11,670 nucleotides of DNA from DATGIQ01 sp035295665 (lineage in GTDB: Bacteria; Planctomycetota; Planctomycetia; Gemmatales; Gemmataceae). Shown here one piece after another: positions 1 through 6,729 of this stretch. Made by a program: the position numbers and the translations under genes. Location: NCBI GenBank assembly GCA_035295665.1, contig DATGIQ010000307.1:1-11670 (forward strand), given 5' to 3'. Under the pieces are notes generated by a model, which was given only the letters and a program-made list of their open reading frames with translations, ran no database searches and was not told the origin of the DNA. The stretch's first letter is position 1, and each line of letters begins with the position of its first letter.

Positions 1-3000
1 AAGCGACCCCGGTGCCGACGGCGCAGGGAGTGTAGTGGTCCAGCCGTCGCCCCAGGCGACAAATGCCGTCCAGGGACCGGGTCCCGCATCGCTGAAGCTA
101 CCCAGGCTCACGAACTGCGCGGCCCCCTCGCTCACGCGCTGATTCGGGGGCGCTGTGACCAACGGAGCGGGCTGAACATTCACAGAGAGCGAAGTCGACA
201 CACTGCCGAAGAAGTTGCTGTCCCCGTTGTATTGGGCCGTGATGGTATGGCTGCCGAGCGCTAAGCCGGACGTGCGGAAGGTGGCCTGCGCCATGCCGCC
301 GGACATGCTCAAGGTTCCCTGGCCAATGCTGGTGCCGTTATCGGTAAAAAGCACCGTGCCGGTCGGAGAGCCCGCGGCCGTGCTTCCCGGGGCGAGGACG
401 CTCACCGAGGCGGTGAAGGTGACCCATTGCCCGGATGCCACGGGATTCGCAGAGGAGCCGAGTGTTACGCTCGTTGTGGCAGGGTTAACGTTTTGGGTGA
501 TCGGAGCGGAGCCACTGGCCATGTAGTTGCTGTCCCCGTTGAATCGGGCCCAGATCGCATGGGAACCCGCCAGGAGCTTGCTGGTCGTTAGCGCAGCGCT
601 CGTCATGCCGCCGCTGCTAGTCACCGTCGCCTTTCCGATGGGCGACGTTTGGAAGGTATCATAGAAAGTGACCGTGTCCGTGCTCGGAATATTCCCCCCC
701 GGCGAGACGGTCGCGGTGAACGTCACCGCTTGCCCCACCACCGAGGGAGTGCCGGAGGAACTGACCACCGTGGTCGTGGCGGGATCCCCACCCGGGGATA
801 CGATGGCCGTGTCAACGACGGTGGTGGTCGGCGCGTTGTCGTGCGCGATCACCACGGTCACAGCGAACGTCCCGGATTGGGTATAGGTGTGGCTGCCGCG
901 CACTTCGAAGCTGCCGTCTTGCAATGGAGCAATCGTCCCTGTCGTGGAATTCATGGAACCATCGCCCCAGTTAATGGTGGCGCTATAGTCCCTTACACTG
1001 TCCGGTCCAGTGGGGTCCGTGAAGGTCGCTACCAGCGGGTTGTCTAACAGCGTGTTGACCAGGGTGAGGAAGGTGAATCCCCCCTGGGCCGGCAGCGCCG
1101 GCTCGGCCACGTTCACCGTGAAGGTGGACGACCCCGAGATGCCCCCCGAGTTGGTCACCGTGACCCCGGCCGTATAGCAACGGTCCTCGGCGTACGTGTG
1201 CGGCACCGCTCCGAGGGAACCTTTTGCCATGGTCGTGAAGATCGTGTCTGGCGTGCCGTCTCCCCAACTCACATCCACCGTCCACGCGGTGGCGGTCGGT
1301 GTCGCATCGCTGAAGGACCCCAGTGCGAAAGTGGTCGTGGCTCCTTCCAGGGATGCCTGGTTGCCCGCGAACGTGAGCGCGGGTGCTTGAACCGGGAAGC
1401 TGTACGCGCTGATGGCCACGTCATCGTAATCGTACGTGGAGTTGTACATGCTGCCGCCGCCCAGCAGCAGGCTGCCGTTATTCTCCGTACCGAAGTCGGC
1501 CGTGCCGCTCATCTCCACGTTGCCGTTGATGAGGATCTCGTACGGGGCAGTGCCACCCGTGTTCGCGTCCGTGCCGATCTCAGCCGAGATGGTGTACGTC
1601 TGGTTGGGATTGAGGGTGGTCGTGCCCGTGCCGAGCAGACTCCCGTATCCGTTGATGCCGTACAGGACCAGCTTCCCGTCTGAGGACAGATGGAGAGCAG
1701 CCTTGTAGCTGCCGTCCGCGCCCAAGAAGTTAACCACGCCGGCTTCGCCCGATTGCGATTCCGATTTGAAGAGGAAGCTAGAAAAGGCTGTGGGCAGGTT
1801 ATAGCGCGATTGGTTACCGCGTTGCCAAATCTCGGCGTTGGCGATGCCGCCGCTCTGCGATCCATCGCGGATCAATTGCAGCGAAGCCTGGCCATCCAGG
1901 GCCGGGGAGTGAAGGATCTTGACGTTGCCGTTGTAGCCGGCGAGCTGACTGAAATCGCCGGTCTCGAAATTGACGTTGTTGACCAGGTTGTCCTCGAAGC
2001 TGAGCGCGCCGCCGGCGTTAAACAGAAGGTCCTGAAAGTTCTGACTCCGTTTGGGGAAGAGCGTTTGCTCATGTTGGACCAGACCGGTTGCTGGATCGAT
2101 ACTGGATACGGGATTGATGGCGGCTACGCCGCCATCGGCGGCATTGCCCTGCGTCGTGTAGCCCGAGGCGGCGTAGATGGTTTCGGGTCCGTACATTCCC
2201 GGTCCCACGGCAACACCGTCCAGCCCTTTCCCGGAAATGACGCCCGGCTCCAGGGTGTGATTTTGACTGTCCCCCCCACCGACAATATCGCACTGAATGC
2301 CAGAAATCGGGTCGACACCGACAAGGCTGCCAAGGTTATCCGGCCCGTTGTGGTTGCGGCACCCGGTGTTGAGGGCAATGATATTCCCGTTCGTGGGGTC
2401 CACGGCCATGTCGGACATATTCCCGTATTGGGGGTCATCCGTCCGATCCATTGGCGGATACACGCCGTACGGGCCCTGCAACACCGCAGTCAGCTTGTTG
2501 CCATAGACAGGGCTATTGCCATAGGTAACGATCGTCTCCGCACCGGTCGTGAGGCTGACCTTCCAGATTGCGCCTGGGAATTCCCCAGAAAGGCCGGAAA
2601 CGTCCACATCGTAGTTGATCCCACCCTGCTCATCCCCCACATAAACATCGTTGTTATCCCCTGGAATCAGCCCCATGCCCACAGGAACAGCGAAGCCGAG
2701 CGTGTATCGGGAGGAACTGTCCGGTACGACGGCCCAGTCCGAGGTAAGGTTGAGCTGTGTCGGCGTATTCGACATCACGTGCCGTACCTGTCCCGCTCCT
2801 TTGCCATCCACGATGACCACATCCCAACCGGTAAAGTCGGTCCAGTTTGCATTGAAATTGCTGAGAGTTGCTGGATTGGGGCCGTTGGCTGGTGTGGCGG
2901 CAGAAACTTGACCATTATCCGGTTGACTGGGACCAATGGGTATCTGCGATCCGTTGCTGGGATTCATCTTCATCAGGGTGTGGAACTTGCGATCGGCGAT

Positions 3001-3495
3001 GCCCCCATAGGCAACGTAGAGAGAACCGTTAAGGAACGCATCGGCGTTCGGGCCGGGTAGGTCAGATGCAACCAGGCGCTGAGAGCCGTCGGTCGGGCTG
3101 AGCGCAACGATGGCGCCGCTGTCCAGCGTGGGCACCTTCGCCCCGGGGGCCACGGTGCCGACATCGGTCACGTACACCGTGCCATCCGGTGCTTCACACA
3201 GATTGGTAGGGGTGTGCTGGTTACCGAAACTATCGGCAGCGAAATAACCGCCGATCGAGATCGGCGTTTGAGCACCCAGGTTATCTCCCATTCGGGGGTC
3301 CACGCCAATGACGCCGGTGTAATTGATCGCATTCGTGGTCGTCCGATCGGTGTTCGCAACCAGGATCTGTCCGGGAAAAGGTGCACTGTTCAGAACCAGG
3401 CGGTCCTCCAGAGGTTCCACAAGCAAGCGACGTGATGGCCGTGCCTGGCTCCGGGTCTTGTGGCAGCGGTTCGTTCTCGTCCGGAAAAACAACAT
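1..3495 (-). CDS. Giant mosaic planctomycete surface protein, C-terminus cut by the window edge
   Basis: The frame is open for 1165 codons from ATG 3495 to base 1, so the end of the gene lies outside the window. The start is set by strong GGAG-type ribosome-binding sequences 6-18 nt upstream. The N-terminus is Arg-rich and lacks a classic hydrophobic signal peptide. Instead, residues about 22-37 read RRLLVEPLEDRLVLNS, the Planc_extracel motif of planctomycete exported proteins. Residues about 40-490 look propeller-like, with motifs such as VGVDP and MAVDPTNGNIIAL. Within this, a module at about 200-268 carries DGKGAGQVRHVMSN. Residues about 500-704 (NVNFETGDF onward, ending near YDYDDVAIS) resemble a LamG/jelly-roll domain. 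Two PKD-like domains follow at about 706-905, with WGDG motifs and HTY. Two bacterial Ig-like (Big_3-type) domains lie at about 908-1005 and 1006-1107, each with GQxVTFTA and FNGDSNY or YNGDSNF. Another PKD-like domain then begins (VAWGDGW). Inference: a cell-surface or secreted adhesin or structural protein; no catalytic motif was recognised. The sequence gives no specific ligand. Confidence 0.88.
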   Translation of the reverse strand, partial: MLFFRTRTNRCHKTRSQARPSRRLLVEPLEDRLVLNSAPFPGQILVANTDRTTTNAINYTGVIGVDPRMGDNLGAQTPISIGGYFAADSFGNQHTPTNLCEAPDGTVYVTDVGTVAPGAKVPTLDSGAIVALSPTDGSQRLVASDLPGPNADAFLNGSLYVAYGGIADRKFHTLMKMNPSNGSQIPIGPSQPDNGQVSAATPANGPNPATLSNFNANWTDFTGWDVVIVDGKGAGQVRHVMSNTPTQLNLTSDWAVVPDSSSRYTLGFAVPVGMGLIPGDNNDVYVGDEQGGINYDVDVSGLSGEFPGAIWKVSLTTGAETIVTYGNSPVYGNKLTAVLQGPYGVYPPMDRTDDPQYGNMSDMAVDPTNGNIIALNTGCRNHNGPDNLGSLVGVDPISGIQCDIVGGGDSQNHTLEPGVISGKGLDGVAVGPGMYGPETIYAASGYTTQGNAADGGVAAINPVSSIDPATGLVQHEQTLFPKRSQNFQDLLFNAGGALSFEDNLVNNVNFETGDFSQLAGYNGNVKILHSPALDGQASLQLIRDGSQSGGIANAEIWQRGNQSRYNLPTAFSSFLFKSESQSGEAGVVNFLGADGSYKAALHLSSDGKLVLYGINGYGSLLGTGTTTLNPNQTYTISAEIGTDANTGGTAPYEILINGNVEMSGTADFGTENNGSLLLGGGSMYNSTYDYDDVAISAYSFPVQAPALTFAGNQASLEGATTTFALGSFSDATPTATAWTVDVSWGDGTPDTIFTTMAKGSLGAVPHTYAEDRCYTAGVTVTNSGGISGSSTFTVNVAEPALPAQGGFTFLTLVNTLLDNPLVATFTDPTGPDSVRDYSATINWGDGSMNSTTGTIAPLQDGSFEVRGSHTYTQSGTFAVTVVIAHDNAPTTTVVDTAIVSPGGDPATTTVVSSSGTPSVVGQAVTFTATVSPGGNIPSTDTVTFYDTFQTSPIGKATVTSSGGMTSAALTTSKLLAGSHAIWARFNGDSNYMASGSAPITQNVNPATTSVTLGSSANPVASGQWVTFTASVSVLAPGSTAAGSPTGTVLFTDNGTSIGQGTLSMSGGMAQATFRTSGLALGSHTITAQYNGDSNFFGSVSTSLSVNVQPAPLVTAPPNQRVSEGAAQFVSLGSFSDAGPGPWTAFVAWGDGWTTTLPAPSAPGSL

Positions 3496-3501
3496 AATCG
3501 T

Positions 3502-3513
3502 CTCCCCTCTCCT
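3502..3513 (-). promoter_or_regulatory. Double Shine-Dalgarno for the giant surface protein
   Basis: On the minus strand the leader reads AGGAGAGGGGAG, then 6 nt, then ATG at 3495. Two overlapping purine-rich ribosome-binding cores (AGGAG and GGGGAG) fix this ATG as the start. It also lies a short distance before the Planc_extracel motif, as expected for that family. Confidence 0.65.
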
Positions 3514-3556
3514 ACAAAGGCGGTTTGCAAAACAGTAAGCGCGTGCGATGCTGCGA

Positions 3557-3605
3557 ACCAACCGGAAGCATGGGCGCGCAGTGCGCGCCGGAACTTCGGG
3601 TTGGT
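3557..3605. repeat. 49-bp imperfect inverted repeat upstream of the surface-protein gene
   Basis: Two 24-nt arms (3557-3580 and 3582-3605) flank a single central base at 3581. They match at 19 of 24 positions. The inner 8 bp are perfect (GGCGCGCA / TGCGCGCC) and so are the outer 7 bp (ACCAACC / GGTTGGT); the mismatches fall between these blocks. It sits 62 bp upstream of the ATG at 3495. No T-tract follows on either strand, so it does not look like a simple intrinsic terminator. It could be an operator for a dimeric regulator, a structured 5' leader element, or a copy of a dispersed palindromic repeat. Confidence 0.7.
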
Positions 3606-3914
3606 GTGAAGGGGATGGGCGCACGGTCGCGCCTAGCGTGAGGCTGGGTGACAAGGGGAGTGCCCAGACCCTAACCCGGACGTGCCCCTGGTGATGGACT
3701 CGCTCGGGCGGAGTCTCACCCATTCGGCGTTACGGAAGAGCGCTCATGGTTCACGTTGCTCGCAGGACTGGCACAGGAAGGGTGACGGGATTTCACTGAG
3801 AGGGGAGGGGGATGGTCACCGCACAAGAAGTGCTGTCCTCTTCTGCTCCGTCGCACTGCTCTTGCCTGTTGCGCAGAGCCACGGAGGTCGGCGCAAGCTG
3901 ACAAGTTCTCAACG

Positions 3915-3938
3915 CTGGCTCATGCTTGGCTGAGCCGG
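3915..3938. other. Possible stem-loop downstream of the HAF/PEP-CTERM pair
   Basis: GGCTCA (3917-3922) and TGAGCC (3931-3936) form a perfect 6-bp stem with an 8-nt loop. One wobble pair and one further Watson-Crick pair can extend it. It lies roughly 110-130 nt downstream of the stop codon at 4046 and has no T-tract on the minus strand. A role in transcription termination or RNA stability is only a possibility, and such a short stem can arise by chance. Confidence 0.25.
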
Positions 3939-4015
3939 TGCTGAAGTCTAACTTGGGCCGAACGGTTGTCAAGCCGCGTAGCTGCCCTGCGCGCAAAGAC
4001 TGGAGCCGTTTGGTT

Positions 4016-4031
4016 TTCCGTCAGGGATAAG
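4016..4031. repeat. 16-bp direct repeat, outer copy of duplication junction
   Basis: TTCCGTCAGGGATAAG occurs here, just after the stop of the second paralogue, and again perfectly at 4945-4960 between the two genes. The two copies are 929 bp apart, which equals the duplication unit. Confidence 0.8.
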
Positions 4032-4045
4032 CATAGGCCGGTGCA

Positions 4046-4927
4046 TCATGGCGAGCCGCGCCCATAGCGTCCCCACCGATAGCCGATCAGGCCCAGCGTG
4101 CCCAGGGCCAGGAGCACGATCGCCGAGGGTTCGGGAGTTGGCGTCGCAATGAAGGCATGCTCCCCAATCGCATCTATGTAGGACCCCACGATTTCTCCGG
4201 CATTGTTGATGCCATAGGCATCGGTACGGATTGCGCCGGGGACATCCACCGTCAGGTAGCTGCCGTTGTGGTACAGGAAGCCGTGATCACGGTTGTTGGC
4301 ATCCGTGAAAAAGCCCACAATGTCTCCGGCATCGTTGATACCACGCGCTGCGCCGTTGAGACTGGTATAGTTGCCCTCGCTGTACAGGCCGAAGTCTCCC
4401 ACGATCTGTCCGAAAGAATTGATACCATAAGCGCGTCCTTGGAGCGCCTGGTAGCTGCCGCCGCTCAAGAGGAAGCCTACGAAGGTTAAAGGGGTCACGT
4501 AGTAGCCAACAATCTGGCCGGAGCTATTAATTCCCTGAGCGGAAGTCCCAAACGAGCCGGGCACGTCCAGCGTGGTGTAACTGCCACCGCTCAGCACAAA
4601 CCCTTGAGCAAATGAGGAAGCACCTTGGAACGCGCCGACGATTTGGCCGGTGGAATTGATCCCGTACGCAAACGTGGAGTCCGAGCCGGGCACGTCAAAC
4701 AGGGTGTAGCTGCCGCCGCTGTAGAGGAAGCCGTGGACTCTTCGCATATCGAACGCTTTCGAATAGATACCAACCACCTGGCCGGCGTCGTTAATAGCAT
4801 AGCCATCGGTAGCGATTGCGCCGGGGACGTCGAGCGTCGAATAGACGTAAGGAGCCTGGCTCTGTGCCCCCCCGGCAACAGCCAGCACCAGGGCCAACGC
4901 CACCCATCCGCACAGGAGTTGTTTCAT
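4046..4927 (-). CDS. HAF-repeat secreted protein with PEP-CTERM sorting tail, paralogue 2
   Basis: The product is 293 aa from ATG 4927. An upstream in-frame start at 5005 exists but would put 26 unrelated residues before the signal peptide and overlap the neighbouring gene. Residues 1-25 (MKQLLCGWVALALVLAVAGG...) form a signal peptide. Six HAF-type repeat cores of the form Y/R-G-I-N-x-x-G-x-I-V-G lie at about 42-53, 87-98, 130-141, 166-177, 194-205 and 237-248. Most are followed by an HGFLYSGGSYTxxDVPG-like segment. The C-terminus is a PEP-CTERM signal: PEP at 265-267, a hydrophobic stretch about 269-283, then an Arg-rich tail. Such tails are processed by exosortase-type enzymes in known systems. 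Inference: an exported, surface-processed protein of unknown role. It is 47 bp downstream of its paralogue and probably in the same transcript. Sequence similarity of the pair is highest at both ends, with divergence in the linkers between repeats. Confidence 0.85.
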   Translation of the reverse strand: MKQLLCGWVALALVLAVAGGAQSQAPYVYSTLDVPGAIATDGYAINDAGQVVGIYSKAFDMRRVHGFLYSGGSYTLFDVPGSDSTFAYGINSTGQIVGAFQGASSFAQGFVLSGGSYTTLDVPGSFGTSAQGINSSGQIVGYYVTPLTFVGFLLSGGSYQALQGRAYGINSFGQIVGDFGLYSEGNYTSLNGAARGINDAGDIVGFFTDANNRDHGFLYHNGSYLTVDVPGAIRTDAYGINNAGEIVGSYIDAIGEHAFIATPTPEPSAIVLLALGTLGLIGYRWGRYGRGSP

Positions 4928-4944
4928 CGCCGCGATCCCCCAGG

Positions 4945-4960
4945 TTCCGTCAGGGATAAG
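4945..4960. repeat. 16-bp direct repeat, central copy of duplication junction
   Basis: A perfect second copy of the 16-bp repeat at 4016-4031, lying inside the 47-bp spacer between the paralogues. Immediately to its left is the leader of paralogue 2 and to its right the 3' flank of paralogue 1, so this is the fusion point of the two units. Confidence 0.8.
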
Positions 4961-4974
4961 AATAAGCCGGTGTA

Positions 4975-5865
4975 TCATGGCGAGCCGCGCCCATAGCGTG
5001 CCCACCGATAGCCGATCAGGCCAAGCGTGCCCAGGGCCAGGAGCACGATCGTCGAGGGTTCGGGAGTTGGCGTGGCAATGAAGGCGTGCCCCCCGCTGGC
5101 GTCCACGTAGTACCCCACGATTTGTCCCGCATTGTTAATGCCATAGGCATCGGTACGGAGTGCACCAGGCACATCCACCGTCAGGTAGCTGCCATTGTGG
5201 TACAAGAAGCCGTGGTCCGGGTTGATGCCATCCTGGAACGTACCCACAATGTCTCCGGCATCATTAATGCCCGTGGCTAGTCCCGGCACGTTGAGCGGCG
5301 TATAGCTGCCGTTGCTGTATAGGCCGAAGGATCCCACGATCTGGCCGTATGAATTGATCCCATACGCGGGTCCTAAGAGCGACTGGTAGCTGCCCCCGCT
5401 GTAGAGAAAGCCGCTGACCGGAGCAATATTATTACTCTCGTAGAAGCCAACGATCTGGCCGGAGCTGTTGATTGCCTGAGCGGCAGCAGCATCGGAGCCG
5501 GGGATGTTCAGGGTGGTGTAACTGCCACCGCTCCGCACATACGCCTGAATATTCGCTGTAGCAAAGAAACCGCCGACCACCTGGCCGGAGGAATTGATGC
5601 CATATCCGTAGGTGGTGGTCGAGCCGGGCACATCGAACAGGGTATAGCTTCCGCCGCTGTAGAGAAAGCCGTGGGCCGCGCGATTGTCCAACGGTTTCCA
5701 AAAGGTTCCTGCCACCTCGCCAGCGTCATTAATGCCATAGCCTTCGGTCAGGATACTGCCCGGTACGTCGAGGGTGGCATACGAGTACGCCGGCTGACTC
5801 ACCGCCCTGCCGGTGACAACCACCACCAAGGCGAGCGCCACCCATCCGCACAGGAGTTGTTTCAT
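4975..5865 (-). CDS. HAF-repeat secreted protein with PEP-CTERM sorting tail, paralogue 1
   Basis: The product is 296 aa from ATG 5865. The upstream in-frame start at 5907 would add 14 residues before the signal peptide, so the MKQLLCGWVALALV start is preferred, as in the paralogue. The signal peptide covers about residues 1-24. Six HAF-type repeat cores follow: GYGINDAGEVAG near 42, then GYGINSSGQVVG, AQAINSSGQIVG, AYGINSYGQIVG, ATGINDAGDIVG and AYGINNAGQIVG near 240. The tail has PEP at 268-270, a hydrophobic helix about 272-286 and basic residues, ending RYGRGSP exactly as in the paralogue. The first 14 residues of the two proteins are identical. It is the first gene of the pair after the candidate promoter at 5913-5941. 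Function is unknown; export followed by exosortase-type sorting is inferred from the two terminal signals. HAF repeats are known mainly as a repeat family of probable extracellular proteins. Confidence 0.86.
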   Translation of the reverse strand: MKQLLCGWVALALVVVVTGRAVSQPAYSYATLDVPGSILTEGYGINDAGEVAGTFWKPLDNRAAHGFLYSGGSYTLFDVPGSTTTYGYGINSSGQVVGGFFATANIQAYVRSGGSYTTLNIPGSDAAAAQAINSSGQIVGFYESNNIAPVSGFLYSGGSYQSLLGPAYGINSYGQIVGSFGLYSNGSYTPLNVPGLATGINDAGDIVGTFQDGINPDHGFLYHNGSYLTVDVPGALRTDAYGINNAGQIVGYYVDASGGHAFIATPTPEPSTIVLLALGTLGLIGYRWARYGRGSP

Positions 5866-5912
5866 CGCCGCGATCCCCCAGGTCCGTTCGGGCGCTCTTG
5901 GAACCAAGCCCC

Positions 5913-5941
5913 AGTATGACGCGGCCGACCAAATAAATCAA
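5913..5941 (-). promoter_or_regulatory. Candidate sigma70-like promoter for the HAF/PEP-CTERM pair
   Basis: On the minus strand TTGATT (5936-5941) is followed after exactly 17 nt by CATACT (5913-5918). Each hexamer matches 4 of 6 consensus positions with ideal spacing. This would start transcription near 5906, about 40 nt before the ATG at 5865. It lies immediately after the probable terminator of the preceding gene. No second promoter is obvious in the 47-bp spacer between the paralogues, which fits a two-gene transcript. Confidence 0.4.
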
Positions 5942-5943
5942 CG

Positions 5944-5979
5944 AAAAAACAAGAGCTGAATCGGCCGACGAAATTCAGC
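5944..5979 (-). terminator. Probable rho-independent terminator after the YdjM-type gene
   Basis: Read on the minus strand, GCTGAAT (5973-5979) pairs with ATTCAGC (5955-5961) across an 11-nt loop. The stem is followed by TCTTG and then a run of six T at 5944-5949. The stem is 7 bp and only moderately GC-rich, so it is a modest but recognisable intrinsic terminator. It sits about 40 nt after the stop at 6019. Neighbouring copies of the GCTGAATT unit offer alternative 5' arms. Confidence 0.55.
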
Positions 5980-5996
5980 AATTCAGCAATTCAGCA
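5973..5996. repeat. Three tandem copies of an 8-bp unit (ATTCAGCA)
   Basis: ATTCAGCA is repeated three times without interruption (5973-5980, 5981-5988, 5989-5996). An inverted version, GCTGAAT, occurs at 5955-5961. The first copy forms the terminator stem with that inverted copy; the other two could also pair with it. Eight-bp tandem repeats are prone to copy-number change by slippage. Confidence 0.85.
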
Positions 5997-6018
5997 GCCG
6001 TGTCCAGCGGTGTGCATC

Positions 6019-6702
6019 TCAGTTGCGCCCGAAGAACACGGACCAGAAAGTCTCCCGCCGGCCTGTTGCGGCTTGATCGAACTCCAGGTGCACCAAGTAC
6101 ACCAGCCACGCCAACAACCCGTACGTTAGCAGCGTGGCCGGCCAGGAAGAGGAGAAGAGCTTCAACGGGCTCCCGGCATGTTTTTTCAAGCGCGGTCGGG
6201 TTCCGAGCAGGTCCACGCTGCACAGTTCGTCGAGCACGAGGTGAGATAAGTACCCGAGCATGACGCCGCCGGCCAGGTAAAGCCGAATCGGGAGCGCGGG
6301 ACCCTGGTAGACGATCAGCACCAGCAATCCCGCGATCAGCATGGCCGGGATACTATGGAACATTCCCCGATGCACCGTCAGCCGGCCGAGCAGCGCACGG
6401 GCGCCGTACCGGACCAGGAGGTAGACTCCACTCAACAGGACCAACGTTTGCTCGGTCGTGAACCCGTGGCTCAACACTCGCCGCACCAGCAGGACCGGCG
6501 TGGCGGCGGCGGCCAATCCGAACACCTCGCGGACCGGCAAGCTGCTGTCGCTGTCCAGGTCGGGCAAGAGACCGCCCAAGGTCGTGAAACCGGCACCGAG
6601 CAAGACCGGGCCCCAATCCATCTGCCAGTGCCAGGCCGCCAACCCCGCGTAGGCACCCCCCAGAAGTGAGGAGAACGCCAAATGTCCCCGATAGCTCGCC
6701 AT
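6019..6702 (-). CDS. YdjM-type membrane-bound putative metal-dependent hydrolase
   Basis: The protein has 227 aa and several hydrophobic segments (about 12-28, 30-48, 60-75, 85-98, 118-133, 138-155 and 188-206), so it is an inner-membrane protein. Family features are visible in order: an N-terminal RGH (His7), GGLLPDLDSD with Asp48 and Asp50, HRGMFHS with His111 and His116, and YLSHLVLDEL with His154 and Asp158. These His and Asp residues are the presumed metal ligands of the YdjM family (LexA-binding inner-membrane-associated putative hydrolase). The natural substrate of the family is not established. The gene follows the FadJ-like gene after 27 bp, suggesting co-transcription, and a probable terminator lies just past its stop. 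The ribosome-binding site is weak (GAGACAACCG before the ATG), but the start fits the family N-terminus. Confidence 0.82.
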   Translation of the reverse strand: MASYRGHLAFSSLLGGAYAGLAAWHWQMDWGPVLLGAGFTTLGGLLPDLDSDSSLPVREVFGLAAAATPVLLVRRVLSHGFTTEQTLVLLSGVYLLVRYGARALLGRLTVHRGMFHSIPAMLIAGLLVLIVYQGPALPIRLYLAGGVMLGYLSHLVLDELCSVDLLGTRPRLKKHAGSPLKLFSSSWPATLLTYGLLAWLVYLVHLEFDQAATGRRETFWSVFFGRN

Positions 6703-6729
6703 CGGTTGTCTCGTTGTCGGACGATGAAC

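Larger units (their letters stand above)
3496..4045. other. Gene-poor intergenic region of about 550 bp
   Basis: This stretch separates the stop of the second HAF/PEP-CTERM gene from the start of the giant surface protein. The short open frames in it (for example 3682-3933 on plus and 3793-3996 on minus) use GTG or TTG starts, have no convincing ribosome-binding site and no recognisable domain. It holds the 49-bp inverted repeat at 3557-3605 and a weaker stem at 3915-3938. It presumably carries the promoter and 5' leader of the surface-protein gene, but I could not identify a convincing -35/-10 pair. Confidence 0.6.
4016..5881. repeat. Tandem duplication of an approximately 930-bp gene unit
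   Basis: Two consecutive units (about 4016-4944 and 4945-5881) each hold one HAF/PEP-CTERM gene with its leader and 3' flank. The leader just before each ATG (CCCCCAGGT...GCGGCG on the respective strand) is shared. So is the sequence just after each stop (GGGATAAG, then GCCGGTG and ATCATGGCGAGCC on the plus strand). The flanks match as well as the coding parts, which points to duplication of the whole unit rather than convergence of repeat-rich proteins. Confidence 0.8.

Noticed and set aside
215..1708. Repetitive Thr/Val/Gly-rich sequence at the left edge as a DNA repeat array or CRISPR-like structure
   Set aside because: The periodicity comes from tandem Ig-like and PKD-like protein domains in the minus frame. 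There are no identical repeats with regular spacers.
1690..3060. A 456-codon open frame on the plus strand
   Set aside because: It lies entirely opposite the giant surface protein, whose minus-strand translation shows clear domains. The plus-strand product has no recognisable motif, and long antisense frames are common in GC-rich coding DNA.
3682..3996. Small open frames in the intergenic region (3682-3933 plus, 3793-3996 minus)
   Set aside because: They use GTG or TTG starts without a credible ribosome-binding site, overlap each other on opposite strands, and show no recognisable domain.
4928..5005. N-terminal extension of the second HAF gene to the start at 5005
   Set aside because: It would overlap the upstream gene and bury the signal peptide. 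The extension is the translated duplication junction, and the same MKQLLCGWVALALV start is available in both paralogues.
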